Shown one piece after another: positions 25,834 through 38,343 of a stretch of DNA of 64,000 nt (position 1 is its first letter; each line of letters opens with the position of its first letter). Made by a program: the position numbers and the translations under genes. The notes beneath the pieces were generated by a model. That model saw only the letters and a list, made by a program, of their open reading frames with translations, searched no databases and had not been told where the DNA came from. The stretch spans positions 1-64,000 of the forward strand of contig NZ_PKLZ01000001.1 in NCBI RefSeq assembly GCF_002868715.1. Direction: 5' to 3'. Source of the stretch: Kineobactrum sediminis. Its GTDB lineage: Bacteria; Pseudomonadota; Gammaproteobacteria; Pseudomonadales; Halieaceae.

Positions 25834-28249
25834 GGGACTTGTCGTTGCGGTGCTCGTGGAAGGCGAACTCGAATACCTCGCGGTAGCTGCGGGCGAAATG
25901 CACGGTCAGGCCCTCACGCAGATAGTCCGGCAGCTCCTCGAAGTCACGCCGGTTCGCAAACGGCAGGATCAGCTCAGGAATCTTGATGCGCCGCGCCGCA
26001 ATGACCTTCTCCCGAATACCCCCCACCGGTAGCACCTGGCCGGTCAGGGTAAGCTCCCCCGTCATCGCCAGGGGGCGCTTGATGCGCTCATTGCGGGCCA
26101 GGGAAATGAGCGCGGTCGCCATGGTGACACCGGCACTGGGGCCATCCTTGGGCGTGGCGCCCTCGGGCACATGCAAATGCACCATGCTGGTATCAAAGAA
26201 GTCCAGGTCACAGCCATAATCCTTCAAATGCGCGACAACATAGCTGTAGGCGATATCCGCCGACTCCTTCATCGTCTCGCCAAGACGGCCGGTGAGCTTG
26301 AAACCACGGTTCAGGGTGTGCACCTGGGACGACTCGATAGCCAGGGTGGCGCCACCCATGGCAGTCCAGGCGAGGCCGGTGGCAACCCCTGCGCCACGCA
26401 GGAGTTTCTCGGGATGAAAAATCGGCTTCCCCAGCAGTGTTTCGATGTCCTTTTTGCCGACCCTGATTTTTTTCGCGTCGCTCTCAACCAATTCCAGAAC
26501 GGCCTTGCGCATGATCCGCGCCAGCTGTTTTTCCAGGTCACGCACACCCGCTTCACGACAATAGCTTTCAATCACATACCTGAGAGCGGCTTCGTTGATC
26601 TTGAGCTGGTCATCACGCAGACCGTGGCGCTCGAGCATTTTCGGCCACAGGTGGTTCCTGGCAATCACCAGTTTCTCCTGTGCCACATAGCCCGACAGGC
26701 GCAGTACCTCCATGCGGTCCAGCAGTGGACCCGGAATGGTATCCAACTGGTTCGCGGTACAGACAAACAATACCTTGGACAGGTCCAGGCGCAAATCCAG
26801 GTAGTGGTCCAGGAACTCGCTATTCTGTTCCGGGTCCAGCACCTCCAGTAGTGCCGAAGCGGGGTCGCCCTGGAACGAGGCGCCGATCTTGTCGATCTCA
26901 TCGAGCATGATGACCGGATTGGAAACGCCCACATCCTTGAGGGCCTGGACAAACTTACCGGGCATGGCCCCGATATAAGTGCGCCGATGGCCCTTTATTT
27001 CCGCCTCATCGCGCATACCGCCCAGGCTGAAACGATAGAACTTCCGCCCCAGGGCATCCGCCACCGAACGCCCGATACTGGTTTTACCGACCCCCGGGGG
27101 GCCTACCAGCAACAATATGGAACCGGAGATTTCACCCTTGAACGCGCCGACGGCAAGAAACTCGAGAATGCGTTTCTTCACATCATCAAGACCGTCGTGA
27201 TGCTCATTGAGCACCGTACGGGCGTGCTTCAGATCCAGGTGATCGGTCGAGGTAATACCCCACGGCACCTGTGTCGCCCAATCGAGATAATTGCGGGTAA
27301 CACCGTATTCCGGGGACCCGGTCTCAAGCACCGACAGCTTTTGCAGCTCATCATCAATGCGTTTGGTCACTGCCTCCGTGGGTTCCAGGGCGTCGAGACG
27401 CTCCTCAAACAACTCGACATCCGTGCTGCGATCATCCTTGGAGATTCCCAGCTCCTTCTGGATCACCTTGAGCTGCTCGCGCAGGAAAAACGTGCGTTGT
27501 TGCGCGGACACCTTTTCGTTCACCTGGCTGGTGATCTGGCCCTGCAACTCCGCCAGTTCGCGCTCGCGTCGCAACAGCACCAGCACCTTGTCCATCCGTG
27601 CCACCAGCGGCAGGGTAGAGAGCACTTCCTGCAACTTGTCACCACCGGCAGTGGTCAGGGCAGCGGAAAAATCCGCCAGCTTACCGGGTTCACTGATACT
27701 GAAATTGGCCAGGTATTGCTTGAGCTCTTCGCTGTACAGCGGACTCAAAGGCAGCAGTTCCTTGATTTCCTTGATCACGGCCATGGCGTAGGCCTTGACC
27801 TCATCGCTGTCGCGGTCACCGCGGCTGCGGGGATATTCTACCTGCGCCCGATAGGGAGGCGCGTCGCTGAGCCAGCGCACGATACGAAACCGCTTGATGC
27901 CCTGGGCCAGGAAATGTCCGGCACCGTCCTGGGATGAGGACGGCCGATGCAGGCGAACCACGCAACCGATTTCCGGAAACTCCCCAATAGCCGTACTGTC
28001 GGGCTCGTGGGGTTCGACGTAAATCAACCCGACCAAACCATGACCGGCTTTGGCCACTGCCTTCAGCGTGGCTCCCCACTCCTGCGGGTTAATGGCCACC
28101 GGCTGCACCTGGCCAGGAAAAAAAGGTCGATGGGGGATTGGTACCAGGTGTAATGTTTCCGGTAATACATCGTCCGCAAGTGCGGGCGAGTGCTGCTCGT
28201 AGTCTTCCGGCATCAGATCTGGCTCCTGTTGGTAATCGGCATCATTCAT
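25826..28249 (-). CDS. lon: ATP-dependent protease Lon
   Basis: An 807-residue cytoplasmic AAA+ serine protease that degrades damaged and regulatory proteins. It has the N-terminal LON substrate domain (about 35-235), a coiled-coil linker (QGQITSQVNEKVSAQQRTFF), Walker A GPPGVGKTS near residue 383, Walker B VIMLDEIDKIG, and the C-terminal protease domain with catalytic Ser in PKDGPSAGVTMATAL (about 706) and Lys in GGIREKVIAARR (about 749). It stands alone rather than in the common clpX-lon-hupB cluster, so it may be an additional Lon paralogue. The gap to the divergent aminotransferase gene is 173 bases. Confidence 0.96.
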   Translation of the reverse strand: MNDADYQQEPDLMPEDYEQHSPALADDVLPETLHLVPIPHRPFFPGQVQPVAINPQEWGATLKAVAKAGHGLVGLIYVEPHEPDSTAIGEFPEIGCVVRLHRPSSSQDGAGHFLAQGIKRFRIVRWLSDAPPYRAQVEYPRSRGDRDSDEVKAYAMAVIKEIKELLPLSPLYSEELKQYLANFSISEPGKLADFSAALTTAGGDKLQEVLSTLPLVARMDKVLVLLRRERELAELQGQITSQVNEKVSAQQRTFFLREQLKVIQKELGISKDDRSTDVELFEERLDALEPTEAVTKRIDDELQKLSVLETGSPEYGVTRNYLDWATQVPWGITSTDHLDLKHARTVLNEHHDGLDDVKKRILEFLAVGAFKGEISGSILLLVGPPGVGKTSIGRSVADALGRKFYRFSLGGMRDEAEIKGHRRTYIGAMPGKFVQALKDVGVSNPVIMLDEIDKIGASFQGDPASALLEVLDPEQNSEFLDHYLDLRLDLSKVLFVCTANQLDTIPGPLLDRMEVLRLSGYVAQEKLVIARNHLWPKMLERHGLRDDQLKINEAALRYVIESYCREAGVRDLEKQLARIMRKAVLELVESDAKKIRVGKKDIETLLGKPIFHPEKLLRGAGVATGLAWTAMGGATLAIESSQVHTLNRGFKLTGRLGETMKESADIAYSYVVAHLKDYGCDLDFFDTSMVHLHVPEGATPKDGPSAGVTMATALISLARNERIKRPLAMTGELTLTGQVLPVGGIREKVIAARRIKIPELILPFANRRDFEELPDYLREGLTVHFARSYREVFEFAFHEHRNDKSLH

Positions 28250-28422
28250 GGCTGTACATACCTGTCTCGGGTAATTACCTCGATCTCACCGATATGGGCC
28301 CGGCAAGCGGTATTTCAAGCGACCACAGCCGCCGGGCATTTCTACTGTCGCGGCCCAGGGGCTATACTTCCGTACCTACTACCATAGCAAAGCGTTCACC
28401 CATGGACGCCGAAGAGGACTAA

Positions 28423-29703
28423 ATGGTGCACATAGAGCAGGCCTCCGAGCCTCAACTACGCGAGCAGCTGGCAGATTTGCTGGATCGCTACGATCAACTC
28501 GCGGCCGGCAAACTGGCGCTGGATCTTACCCGGGGCAAGCCGGGCGCGGCCCAGGTGGCACTCTCGGATGCTCTCGATGGCATTCTGGAGGGCGACTATC
28601 GCGCCGCCGACGGTACTGACGTACGCAACTATGGCGGTCTCGACGGGCTCGCGGAGGCCAGGATCCTGTTCGGCAATGTTCTGGGTACTCTGCCAGAGGA
28701 AACGCTGGTGGGTGGCAATAGCAGCCTCACATTGATGTACCAGGTGATCGATTTTGCCCTCACCGAGGGCCTGCGTGGCCCGGAATCCGCATGGGCCCGC
28801 CGCGAGCCGGTGAAGTTCCTGTGCCCGGTACCCGGTTATGACCGCCACTTCTCCATCTGTGAATACCTGGGCATTGAAATGCTGCCGGTGCGGATGCTTG
28901 AGACAGGACCGGACATGGACCAGGTCGAGGGCCTGGTGGCGGCGGATCCGGCGATCAAGGGTATCTGGTGTGTACCGCGGTTCTCCAACCCCAGCGGCTG
29001 TGTCTACAGTGACAACACCGTGGAGCGGATGGCCAGGCTGCCAAAACTGGCGTCGCCTGAATTTGTGGTTATGTGGGATAACGCCTACGCCATACACAGC
29101 CTCTATGACGACGCACCCGAACTCGCCTCCATCGGCAAATGGGCGCGCCAGTTCGACACCATGGACGGTATTTTCCAGTTCGGCTCTACCTCAAAGGTCA
29201 CCTTTGCCGGTGCCGGGGTGGCATTCATGGGCAGCAGTGAGCGCAACCTGTCCACCTTCAAGGCGCACCTGGCCTTCCAGACCATCGGCCCTGACAAGGT
29301 GAACCAGCTGCGTCACGTTCGCTTTCTCAGGGACGCGGAAACCCTGGCCGCGCATATGGCCAAGCACGCGGCACACATACGTCCGCGCTTCGATTGCGTA
29401 CTGGATATCCTTGACCGGGAACTGGAAGGTACCGGCATGGCCAGCTGGACCCAACCTCGCGGCGGCTATTTCATCTCCGTCGATGCACTGCCGGGGCTTG
29501 CCAGCGAGATTATCAGCCTGGCCGACAAAATCGGCGTCAAGCTCACCCCAGCCGGCGCGACCTTTCCCTACGGCAAGGATCCGGAGGATCGCAATATAAG
29601 GCTGTCACCCACTTTCCCGTCGCTGGAAGACCTGCAGACCAGCATCGACGCCTTCGCGCTGTGTGTGAAGATTGCCAGCATTCGCCAGCGACTGGGCCGG
29701 TAA
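28423..29703 (+). CDS. Aspartate aminotransferase-like PLP enzyme (PF12897-type)
   Basis: A 426-residue fold-type I aminotransferase of the divergent subgroup typified by actinobacterial aspartate aminotransferases rather than AspC. Motifs include LDLTRGKPG at the N-terminus, FSNPSGCVYSD, MWDNAYAIHSLYDD and the PLP lysine in FGSTSKVTFAGAGVAFMG. The protein has no signal peptide. It is transcribed away from lon and converges on a DUF1820 gene. Aspartate/2-oxoglutarate transamination is likely from the subgroup, but not proven by sequence. Confidence 0.85.
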   Translation: MVHIEQASEPQLREQLADLLDRYDQLAAGKLALDLTRGKPGAAQVALSDALDGILEGDYRAADGTDVRNYGGLDGLAEARILFGNVLGTLPEETLVGGNSSLTLMYQVIDFALTEGLRGPESAWARREPVKFLCPVPGYDRHFSICEYLGIEMLPVRMLETGPDMDQVEGLVAADPAIKGIWCVPRFSNPSGCVYSDNTVERMARLPKLASPEFVVMWDNAYAIHSLYDDAPELASIGKWARQFDTMDGIFQFGSTSKVTFAGAGVAFMGSSERNLSTFKAHLAFQTIGPDKVNQLRHVRFLRDAETLAAHMAKHAAHIRPRFDCVLDILDRELEGTGMASWTQPRGGYFISVDALPGLASEIISLADKIGVKLTPAGATFPYGKDPEDRNIRLSPTFPSLEDLQTSIDAFALCVKIASIRQRLGR

Positions 29704-29727
29704 GCCGAAAGAAAGGGCGCGACGACG

Positions 29728-30072
29728 TCAGTCGTCGTTGCCCTGCTGGGGATGCATTCCGGGCATGGGAAAATTGGCGACGTTGCTGCGGGAGCCGGGG
29801 GTCACTTCGGAAATCTTGCCGGCACCTTCCTTATCCACTTCGTCAATGCGGATAATGGACTGCAGGGGAATGTAGCTGCGCTTGACACCACTGAACTCGT
29901 TTTTCAGCTTTTCTTCGGCCGGATCCACCAGGATTTGCGAGCGCTCACCGAAAATCAGTTCCTCGATCTCGATAAAGCCCCACATGTCGCTCTGGTATAT
30001 CTGGCGCGCAAAGACCTCGAACACCTGGTTCGCGTTGTGGAAAATCACCTTGTAGACAGGTTGGCTGGCCAT
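29728..30072 (-). CDS. DUF1820 family protein
   Basis: A small cytoplasmic protein of 114 residues with the DUF1820 signature (YKVIFHNANQVFEVFARQIY, then FGERSQILVDPAEEKLKNEF). The family is widespread in gammaproteobacteria and has no known function. The start at 30072 is preceded by GAGGAG; an in-frame ATG at 30090 lacks one. It converges with the aminotransferase gene and is divergent from miaB. Confidence 0.85.
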   Translation of the reverse strand: MASQPVYKVIFHNANQVFEVFARQIYQSDMWGFIEIEELIFGERSQILVDPAEEKLKNEFSGVKRSYIPLQSIIRIDEVDKEGAGKISEVTPGSRSNVANFPMPGMHPQQGNDD

Positions 30073-30175
30073 TGACTCCTCATGTGGCATGCCGGGCGCC
30101 CGGGGGCTATGGCATCAGTAGACTGCTTGGGGCGGCAATGGTACCACCCTGCGGCCAGAATTCCAGCGCGATACC

Positions 30176-30228
30176 AGGAGTCTGTCAGACTTAAGCGGTC
30201 GCAGCGAGGGAAAGTCCCGCAGACTCCT
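30176..30228. repeat. Inverted repeat upstream of miaB
   Basis: Nine-base arms aggagtctg (30176-30184) and cagactcct (30220-30228) enclose a 35-base Gly-codon-like purine/pyrimidine spacer with tcagacttaagcgg. It sits in the 243-base gap between the divergent DUF1820 and miaB genes and may be a small dispersed palindrome or a regulatory stem. Confidence 0.5.
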
Positions 30229-30250
30229 AGGTTTCAGCGAGCCAAATCTG

Positions 30251-30256
30251 TATAAT
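30251..30256 (+). promoter_or_regulatory. Candidate -10 box for the miaB operon
   Basis: A perfect TATAAT in the gap before miaB, 60 bases upstream of the GTG. No good -35 hexamer is visible at 17 bases, so the call rests on the -10 element and its position. Confidence 0.4.
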
Positions 30257-30315
30257 CTGCAGCCCTTTGCCAGTAACCCCGCTAAACGGTGCGTGTAACG
30301 CATCAATGAGGACCG

Positions 30316-31668
30316 GTGAGCAAGAAGCTTTACATCAAGACCCACGGTTGCCAGATGAACGAGTACGATTCCGCGCGCATGCGGGATCTGTTGCAGGAAA
30401 GCCATGGCCTGGTGGCCACTGACAATCCCGAGGACGCCGATGTCCTGCTGCTGAACACCTGTTCCATACGGGAAAAAGCCCAGGAGAAAGTCTTTCACCA
30501 ACTGGGTCGCTGGAAACAGCTCAAGCAGAAGAACCCTAACCTCGTCATTGGGGTCGGCGGCTGCGTGGCCAGCCAGGAAGGCGCTGAAATCGGCAAGCGG
30601 GCATCCTATGTCGACCTGGTCTTCGGGCCCCAGACCCTGCACCGGTTACCGGAAATGATCAATCAGCGGGGAGCCGGCGGTACCCTGGTGGTGGATATCA
30701 GTTTTCCCGAAATCGAAAAATTCGATCGCCTGCCGGAGCCCAGTGTTGACGGCCCCAGCGCCTTCGTCTCCGTCATGGAGGGCTGCAGCAAATACTGCAC
30801 CTTCTGCGTGGTGCCCTACACCCGCGGCGAGGAAGTATCACGCCCGGTGGATGATGTAGTCGCCGAGGTGGCCCACCTTGCCGCCGCGGGCGTGCGCGAA
30901 GTAAACCTGCTGGGACAAAACGTTAACGCCTATCGCGGTGAAAACCACCTCGGCGACATCATTGATTTTGCGGAACTGCTGCATCTGGTGGCGCGGGTGC
31001 CCGGTATTGACCGCATCCGCTATACCACGTCCCACCCGGTGGAATTCAGCGATGCGCTGATACAGGCCTATGCCGACATCCCCGAACTGGTCGATCACCT
31101 GCACTTGCCGGTACAGAGTGGCTCGGACCGAATCCTGATGGCGATGAAGCGCGGTCACACTGCGCTGGAATATAAATCCAGGATTCGCCAGCTGCGCAAG
31201 ATACGCCCCGACATCAGCATTTCCTCGGATTTCATTATTGGCTTCCCGGGTGAAACCGACAATGACTTTGCTGCCACCATGAAGCTGATAGACGATATCG
31301 GCTTTGATACCTCGTTCAGCTTTATTTACAGCGCCCGCCCCGGGACGCCAGCGGCCGAACTGCCGGACACTACCGACGAAGACACCAAAAAGCAGCGCCT
31401 GCAGATACTGCAGGGACGCATTCTGCAGCAGGCACAGGCGATCAGCCGACGTATGGTCGGCAGCACCCAAACCGTACTGGTAACCGGTGTTTCCAAAAAA
31501 GATCCGGGCGAGTTACAGGGCCGTACTGAGAATAACCGGGTGGTCAATTTCAGCTGCGGCGATAACAGCCTGATCGGCCAGTTCCTGGATGTGGACATCC
31601 TGGACGCCCTGCCAAACTCGCTGCGCGGGGTGATTAGCTCCGCTCGCGCCGCCGGCGCGGTTGACTAG
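30316..31668 (+). CDS. miaB: tRNA-2-methylthio-N6-dimethylallyladenosine synthase MiaB
   Basis: A 450-residue radical-SAM enzyme that adds the 2-methylthio group to i6A37 of tRNAs. The N-terminal UPF0004 domain has its three cluster cysteines ([33 protein letters not shown]). The radical SAM motif is [16 protein letters not shown], and the C-terminus is a TRAM domain ([19 protein letters not shown]). The start is the GTG at 30316 with GAGGA at 30308. It opens the core operon that runs through phoH, ybeY, corC and lnt. Confidence 0.97.
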   Translation: MSKKLYIKTHGCQMNEYDSARMRDLLQESHGLVATDNPEDADVLLLNTCSIREKAQEKVFHQLGRWKQLKQKNPNLVIGVGGCVASQEGAEIGKRASYVDLVFGPQTLHRLPEMINQRGAGGTLVVDISFPEIEKFDRLPEPSVDGPSAFVSVMEGCSKYCTFCVVPYTRGEEVSRPVDDVVAEVAHLAAAGVREVNLLGQNVNAYRGENHLGDIIDFAELLHLVARVPGIDRIRYTTSHPVEFSDALIQAYADIPELVDHLHLPVQSGSDRILMAMKRGHTALEYKSRIRQLRKIRPDISISSDFIIGFPGETDNDFAATMKLIDDIGFDTSFSFIYSARPGTPAAELPDTTDEDTKKQRLQILQGRILQQAQAISRRMVGSTQTVLVTGVSKKDPGELQGRTENNRVVNFSCGDNSLIGQFLDVDILDALPNSLRGVISSARAAGAVD

Positions 31669-31699
31669 ACCAGAATCCGGTATATCCTTTAACCATGAC

Positions 31700-32746
31700 A
31701 TGCCCCTGCGGACAGAGAGCGATTTGAACATCGAACCTGCGACCCAACCATCAGTACAGACAAGCTTCACCCTGGAACCGAATGACGCGCGCCATCTGGC
31801 CATGCTTTGTGGCCAGCTGGACAGTCATTTGCGGCAGATAGAGAGCCGGCTTGGCATTACCATCAACGCCCGTGGCAACCAGTTCCTGTTAACCGGCCCC
31901 ACCGTTAACGTGACCGCCGGTCGCGAGCTGCTGACCCACCTCTATGCGGAGATTTGCCAGGGGGTGGGCCTGAGCCCCGAATCCCTGCATCTGCAGTTAC
32001 AGCATGCAGGGCTGGAAAACCTGGCAGAGACGGCGGCTGCGCCACCAACGGTGGAGCCCATCCAGGTGATTCGCACCAAGCGGGTCTCCATCAAGCCCCG
32101 GGGCAAGAACCAGCAGAGTTATGTGCGCACGATCAAGCACTGCGACATCAACTTTGGGATCGGCCCTGCCGGTACCGGCAAGACCTTTCTGGCGGTTGCC
32201 TGTGCCGTTGAGGCACTGCTGGAAGAACGGGTGAAACGTATACTGCTGGTGCGCCCTGCGGTGGAAGCCGGAGAAAAACTGGGCTTCCTGCCCGGCGACC
32301 TGAGCCAGAAGATTGACCCTTACCTGCGGCCCCTCTACGACGCCCTGTATGAAATGCTGGGCTTTGAAACGGTCAATAAATACATAGAGCGCAATATTAT
32401 CGAGGTAGCTCCGCTGGCCTTCATGCGCGGACGCACCCTGAACAACTCCTTCATCATTCTTGATGAAGCGCAGAACACCACCCGCGAACAGATGAAAATG
32501 TTCCTGACCCGTATAGGGTTCGGTTCCACTGCGGTGGTCACCGGTGACGCCACCCAGGTCGACCTGCCCCGGGGCACACCCTCGGGACTCGCCCATGCCG
32601 GCAATATCCTCGCCGACGTCGAGGGCATCGGCTTTACCTGGTTCGGCAGCAAGGATGTGGTTCGCCACCCGATAGTGCAGCGCATCGTCGAGGCCTATGA
32701 TGCCTATGAAGAAAAAACGGTTCCCCTCGACAAGAGCAAGCCATGA
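31700..32746 (+). CDS. ybeZ: PhoH-family ATPase (YbeZ)
   Basis: A cytoplasmic P-loop ATPase of about 348 residues, linked to RNA metabolism as the partner of YbeY. Walker A is GPAGTGKTFLAVA and Walker B is FIILDEAQNTT; the PhoH stretch VRPAVEAGEKLGFLPGDLSQ is intact. The start is uncertain: the ATG at 31700 is listed, but the TTG at 31724 (LNIEPATQ) would fit the usual N-terminus, and neither has a strong ribosome-binding site. It starts 31 bases after miaB, and its stop overlaps ybeY by ATGA. Confidence 0.92.
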   Translation: MPLRTESDLNIEPATQPSVQTSFTLEPNDARHLAMLCGQLDSHLRQIESRLGITINARGNQFLLTGPTVNVTAGRELLTHLYAEICQGVGLSPESLHLQLQHAGLENLAETAAAPPTVEPIQVIRTKRVSIKPRGKNQQSYVRTIKHCDINFGIGPAGTGKTFLAVACAVEALLEERVKRILLVRPAVEAGEKLGFLPGDLSQKIDPYLRPLYDALYEMLGFETVNKYIERNIIEVAPLAFMRGRTLNNSFIILDEAQNTTREQMKMFLTRIGFGSTAVVTGDATQVDLPRGTPSGLAHAGNILADVEGIGFTWFGSKDVVRHPIVQRIVEAYDAYEEKTVPLDKSKP

Positions 32747-33234
32747 ATGCCCACGTGGACATCCAGAACGCGAGCAGTGAACCCGTTCCCGAGGAACCCG
32801 ACTTATGTCGCTGGATAAACGCGGCCCTCGCCCACAGCCAGGTCAGTGATACGGCCGAGCTGTGCCTGCGACTGGTTGATGAAGAAGAAATGACCGCACT
32901 CAATTCCGGTTATCGTGGCAAAGCCGGTGCCACCAATGTGCTGTCATTCCCGGCGGACCTGCCTCCGGAACTGGATCTGCCCCTGCTTGGCGACATTGTC
33001 ATATGCGCCCCGGTGGTGGCCCGGGAAGCAATCGCCCAGGGCAAGCCCCCGGCCGCGCACTGGGCCCATATGGTGGTGCACGGCTGCCTGCATTTGCTTG
33101 GCTACGACCACATCGACGAAGACGATGCCGCCGTGATGGAAGTCCTCGAGACCACCATCCTGGCACAGCTCGGCCTGCCCTGCCCCTATACCGACTACAA
33201 TCACCACCCCGACAAGGAGCCTGTCGCGCAATGA
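32743..33234 (+). CDS. ybeY: Endoribonuclease YbeY (16S rRNA 3'-end maturation)
   Basis: A 163-residue zinc-dependent RNase acting on 16S rRNA maturation and ribosome quality control. The zinc motif H-x3-H-x5-H is seen in VHGCLHLLGYDH, and TNVLSFP is the second family signature. It overlaps both neighbours by ATGA, so translation of ybeZ, ybeY and corC is probably coupled. Confidence 0.96.
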   Translation: MNAHVDIQNASSEPVPEEPDLCRWINAALAHSQVSDTAELCLRLVDEEEMTALNSGYRGKAGATNVLSFPADLPPELDLPLLGDIVICAPVVAREAIAQGKPPAAHWAHMVVHGCLHLLGYDHIDEDDAAVMEVLETTILAQLGLPCPYTDYNHHPDKEPVAQ

Positions 33235-34076
33235 GCGAAGACCGATATGGCAGTGAGCCGGGAGACCGTTCCTGGCTCGCGAAAATTGCCCTGATGTTCT
33301 CTTCCGAACCCCACAGCCGCACAGATCTTGAAGACGTGCTCGCCATTGCTGCCGAAAATGAAGTGATCGACCAGGATGCCAGAAGTATCATGGAAGGCGC
33401 CATGAAGGTCAGCGACATGCAGGCCCGCGATATCATGATCCCGCGGGCACAGATGGTGGTTATCAAGGCGGAGGCCACGCTGGAGGAAATTCTTCCACAG
33501 ATTATCCGCTCCGCCCACTCCCGCTACCCGGTGGTAGGTGAAAGTCCCGATAATATCCAGGGTATCCTGCTGGCCAAGGACCTGCTGCCGGAGATCCTCA
33601 ACAAGGATCACAGTGACTTCAGCATGCAGAGCCTGCTGCGGCCAACCGTGGTGGTACCCGAGAGCAAGCGACTCAACGTGCTGTTGCGGGAATTTCGCGA
33701 AAACCGCAATCATATGGCCATTGTTATCGACGAGTACGGCGGCGTGGCCGGACTGGTCACCATTGAAGACGTACTGGAAGAGATTGTCGGGGATATCGAA
33801 GACGAAACCGATGTCGACGAAGATCACTTTATCCGCAAGATCAGCGATGAAGATTACTTCGTCAAGGCGCTGACACCGATTGAAGATTTCAATGATTATT
33901 TCAAAACCGGTTTTAGCGACGAAGAATTCGACACCATTGGTGGGCTCGTCATCCAGGCCTTCGGGCACATGCCGGCACGCAATGATACTACAACTATCGA
34001 CGCCTTCGAGTTCAAGATAATCAATGCCGACCAGCGCAAGATCCACAGCTTGCGCGTACGCCCGCTGGGGCGCTGA
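33231..34076 (+). CDS. corC: CorC/HlyC-type CBS domain protein
   Basis: A soluble protein of 281 residues with two CBS domains (about 65-185; ARDIMIPRAQMVVI and IDEYGGVAGLVTIEDVLEEI) and a C-terminal CorC_HlyC domain (about 200-278). It is linked to magnesium and cobalt efflux in enterobacteria, but lacks the DUF21 membrane domain and so acts as a regulator or partner. The ATG lies within the ybeY stop (ATGA). It comes directly before lnt, as in many gammaproteobacteria. Confidence 0.93.
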   Translation: MSEDRYGSEPGDRSWLAKIALMFSSEPHSRTDLEDVLAIAAENEVIDQDARSIMEGAMKVSDMQARDIMIPRAQMVVIKAEATLEEILPQIIRSAHSRYPVVGESPDNIQGILLAKDLLPEILNKDHSDFSMQSLLRPTVVVPESKRLNVLLREFRENRNHMAIVIDEYGGVAGLVTIEDVLEEIVGDIEDETDVDEDHFIRKISDEDYFVKALTPIEDFNDYFKTGFSDEEFDTIGGLVIQAFGHMPARNDTTTIDAFEFKIINADQRKIHSLRVRPLGR

Positions 34077-34081
34077 TACCC

Positions 34082-35599
34082 GTGACTGAACGCTTGGGCC
34101 TGCACCCGCTTTGGGTGCTGCTGCTGATGCCGTTGGCCGGGGCCCTGGTCACCCTGTCGCTGGCACCCTTTGATTTCTGGCCTGCCGGCATACTCAGCTG
34201 CGCACTCTACTGTTATTTGCTGAGCACCTGTGATTCCGGCCAGGCTCTGCGCCGCGGCTGGCTGTTCGGTCTCGGGCTGTTTGGCTCCGGAGCGTCGTGG
34301 GTCTATGTCAGCATCCACGTTTACGGCTATGCCAGTGTGCCGCTGGCCGCGTTGCTTACGGTGCTGTTTTGCGCCGGGCTGGCCCTGCTCCACGCCCTGT
34401 TCGCCTGGTGTTATGTGCGCTTTGTACGGCCTCTACCGGGAGGGATGTTGCTGGGTTTCGCCGCCCTCTGGGTGTTGTTTGAATGGTTGCGCAGCTCGCT
34501 GTTGACCGGCTTTCCCTGGCTCTACCTCGGCTACGCCCACCTCGATACCTGGCTGGCCGGCTGGGCGCCGGTCCTGGGTGTTTACGGCCTGTCGTTCATT
34601 ACTGCACTGACCGGCAGCTGCCTGTTTCTGGCCTGGCGTCGCCGTCAGTGGGCGGCCCTGGCGGTCTATACCAGCCTGGTGCTCACCCTGTGGGTCGGGG
34701 GCGCTGCGCTGCGACAGGTGGAATGGGTGGTTCCCGCCGCGCAACAACCACTGACAGTCGCCCTTTACCAGCCCAACATACCCCAGCAGCTGAAATGGCA
34801 GCGTGCTTATTATCCCGCCATTCTGGGCCAGTTTGACCAGGCTCTGGACGACATGTACGGCTATGACATTGTGCTGTGGCCGGAATCGGCGTTACCGCGC
34901 TTTTACCAGCAGGCCAGGGATTATCTCGACCCGGTGGCCACGCGTATGCAGCAGGAGGGGTCGACCCTGATCACCGGCATACCGTTTCGTGAACCGGGTA
35001 ATGGCTCTGACTATTTCAACAGTATTATCGCCCTCGGCACCGGTGAGGGTGTCTACCACAAGCAGCACCTGGTGCCTTTTGGTGAATATGTGCCCCTGGA
35101 AGACTGGCTGCGGGGCCTGATCGACTTTTTTGACCTGCCCATGTCCGGCTTTACCGCCGGGCCCGAAGGCCAGGCCATGCTGCGCGCCGGTGATTTCCGG
35201 GTGGCGCCATTCATCTGTTATGAAGTGGTGTACCCCGAACTGGTTGCCCGAGCCGCACAGCGTGCCGACCTGCTGGTCACCATCAGCAATGACAGCTGGT
35301 TCGGGGCCTCCATCGGCCCGCTGCAACACTTGCAGATGGCGCAGATGCGGGCACTGGAAACCGGCCGCTACATGCTTCGCGGCACCAATAACGGCGTTTC
35401 CGCCATTATCGACCACCGCGGTCGCATCCTGGTTCGCAGCGCTCAGTTCGAGGAGGCCATCATTACCGGCGAGGCAGAGGTGATGCTCGGCAGTACTCCT
35501 GCCGCCGGTTTTGGGACCAAGCCGGTATTCGCCGGCTGTATCCTGCTGCTGCTGTTGATGCTGGTGATGCGCCATACGCTCTGGCGCGAACAGAAGTAA
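34082..35599 (+). CDS. lnt: Apolipoprotein N-acyltransferase Lnt
   Basis: An inner-membrane enzyme of 505 residues that adds the third acyl chain to lipoproteins. Residues 1-210 form about six transmembrane helices; the rest is a periplasmic nitrilase-like domain. The catalytic triad is visible: Glu in LWPESALPR, Lys in HKQHLVPFGEYVPL and Cys in FICYEVVYPE. A last helix (FAGCILLLLLMLVM) is at the C-terminus. The start is a GTG five bases after corC. The window encodes several lipoproteins that would be its substrates. Confidence 0.95.
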   Translation: MTERLGLHPLWVLLLMPLAGALVTLSLAPFDFWPAGILSCALYCYLLSTCDSGQALRRGWLFGLGLFGSGASWVYVSIHVYGYASVPLAALLTVLFCAGLALLHALFAWCYVRFVRPLPGGMLLGFAALWVLFEWLRSSLLTGFPWLYLGYAHLDTWLAGWAPVLGVYGLSFITALTGSCLFLAWRRRQWAALAVYTSLVLTLWVGGAALRQVEWVVPAAQQPLTVALYQPNIPQQLKWQRAYYPAILGQFDQALDDMYGYDIVLWPESALPRFYQQARDYLDPVATRMQQEGSTLITGIPFREPGNGSDYFNSIIALGTGEGVYHKQHLVPFGEYVPLEDWLRGLIDFFDLPMSGFTAGPEGQAMLRAGDFRVAPFICYEVVYPELVARAAQRADLLVTISNDSWFGASIGPLQHLQMAQMRALETGRYMLRGTNNGVSAIIDHRGRILVRSAQFEEAIITGEAEVMLGSTPAAGFGTKPVFAGCILLLLLMLVMRHTLWREQK

Positions 35600-38326
<2,727 letters not shown>

Positions 38327-38343
38327 TGATCTGGAGAGACCGG

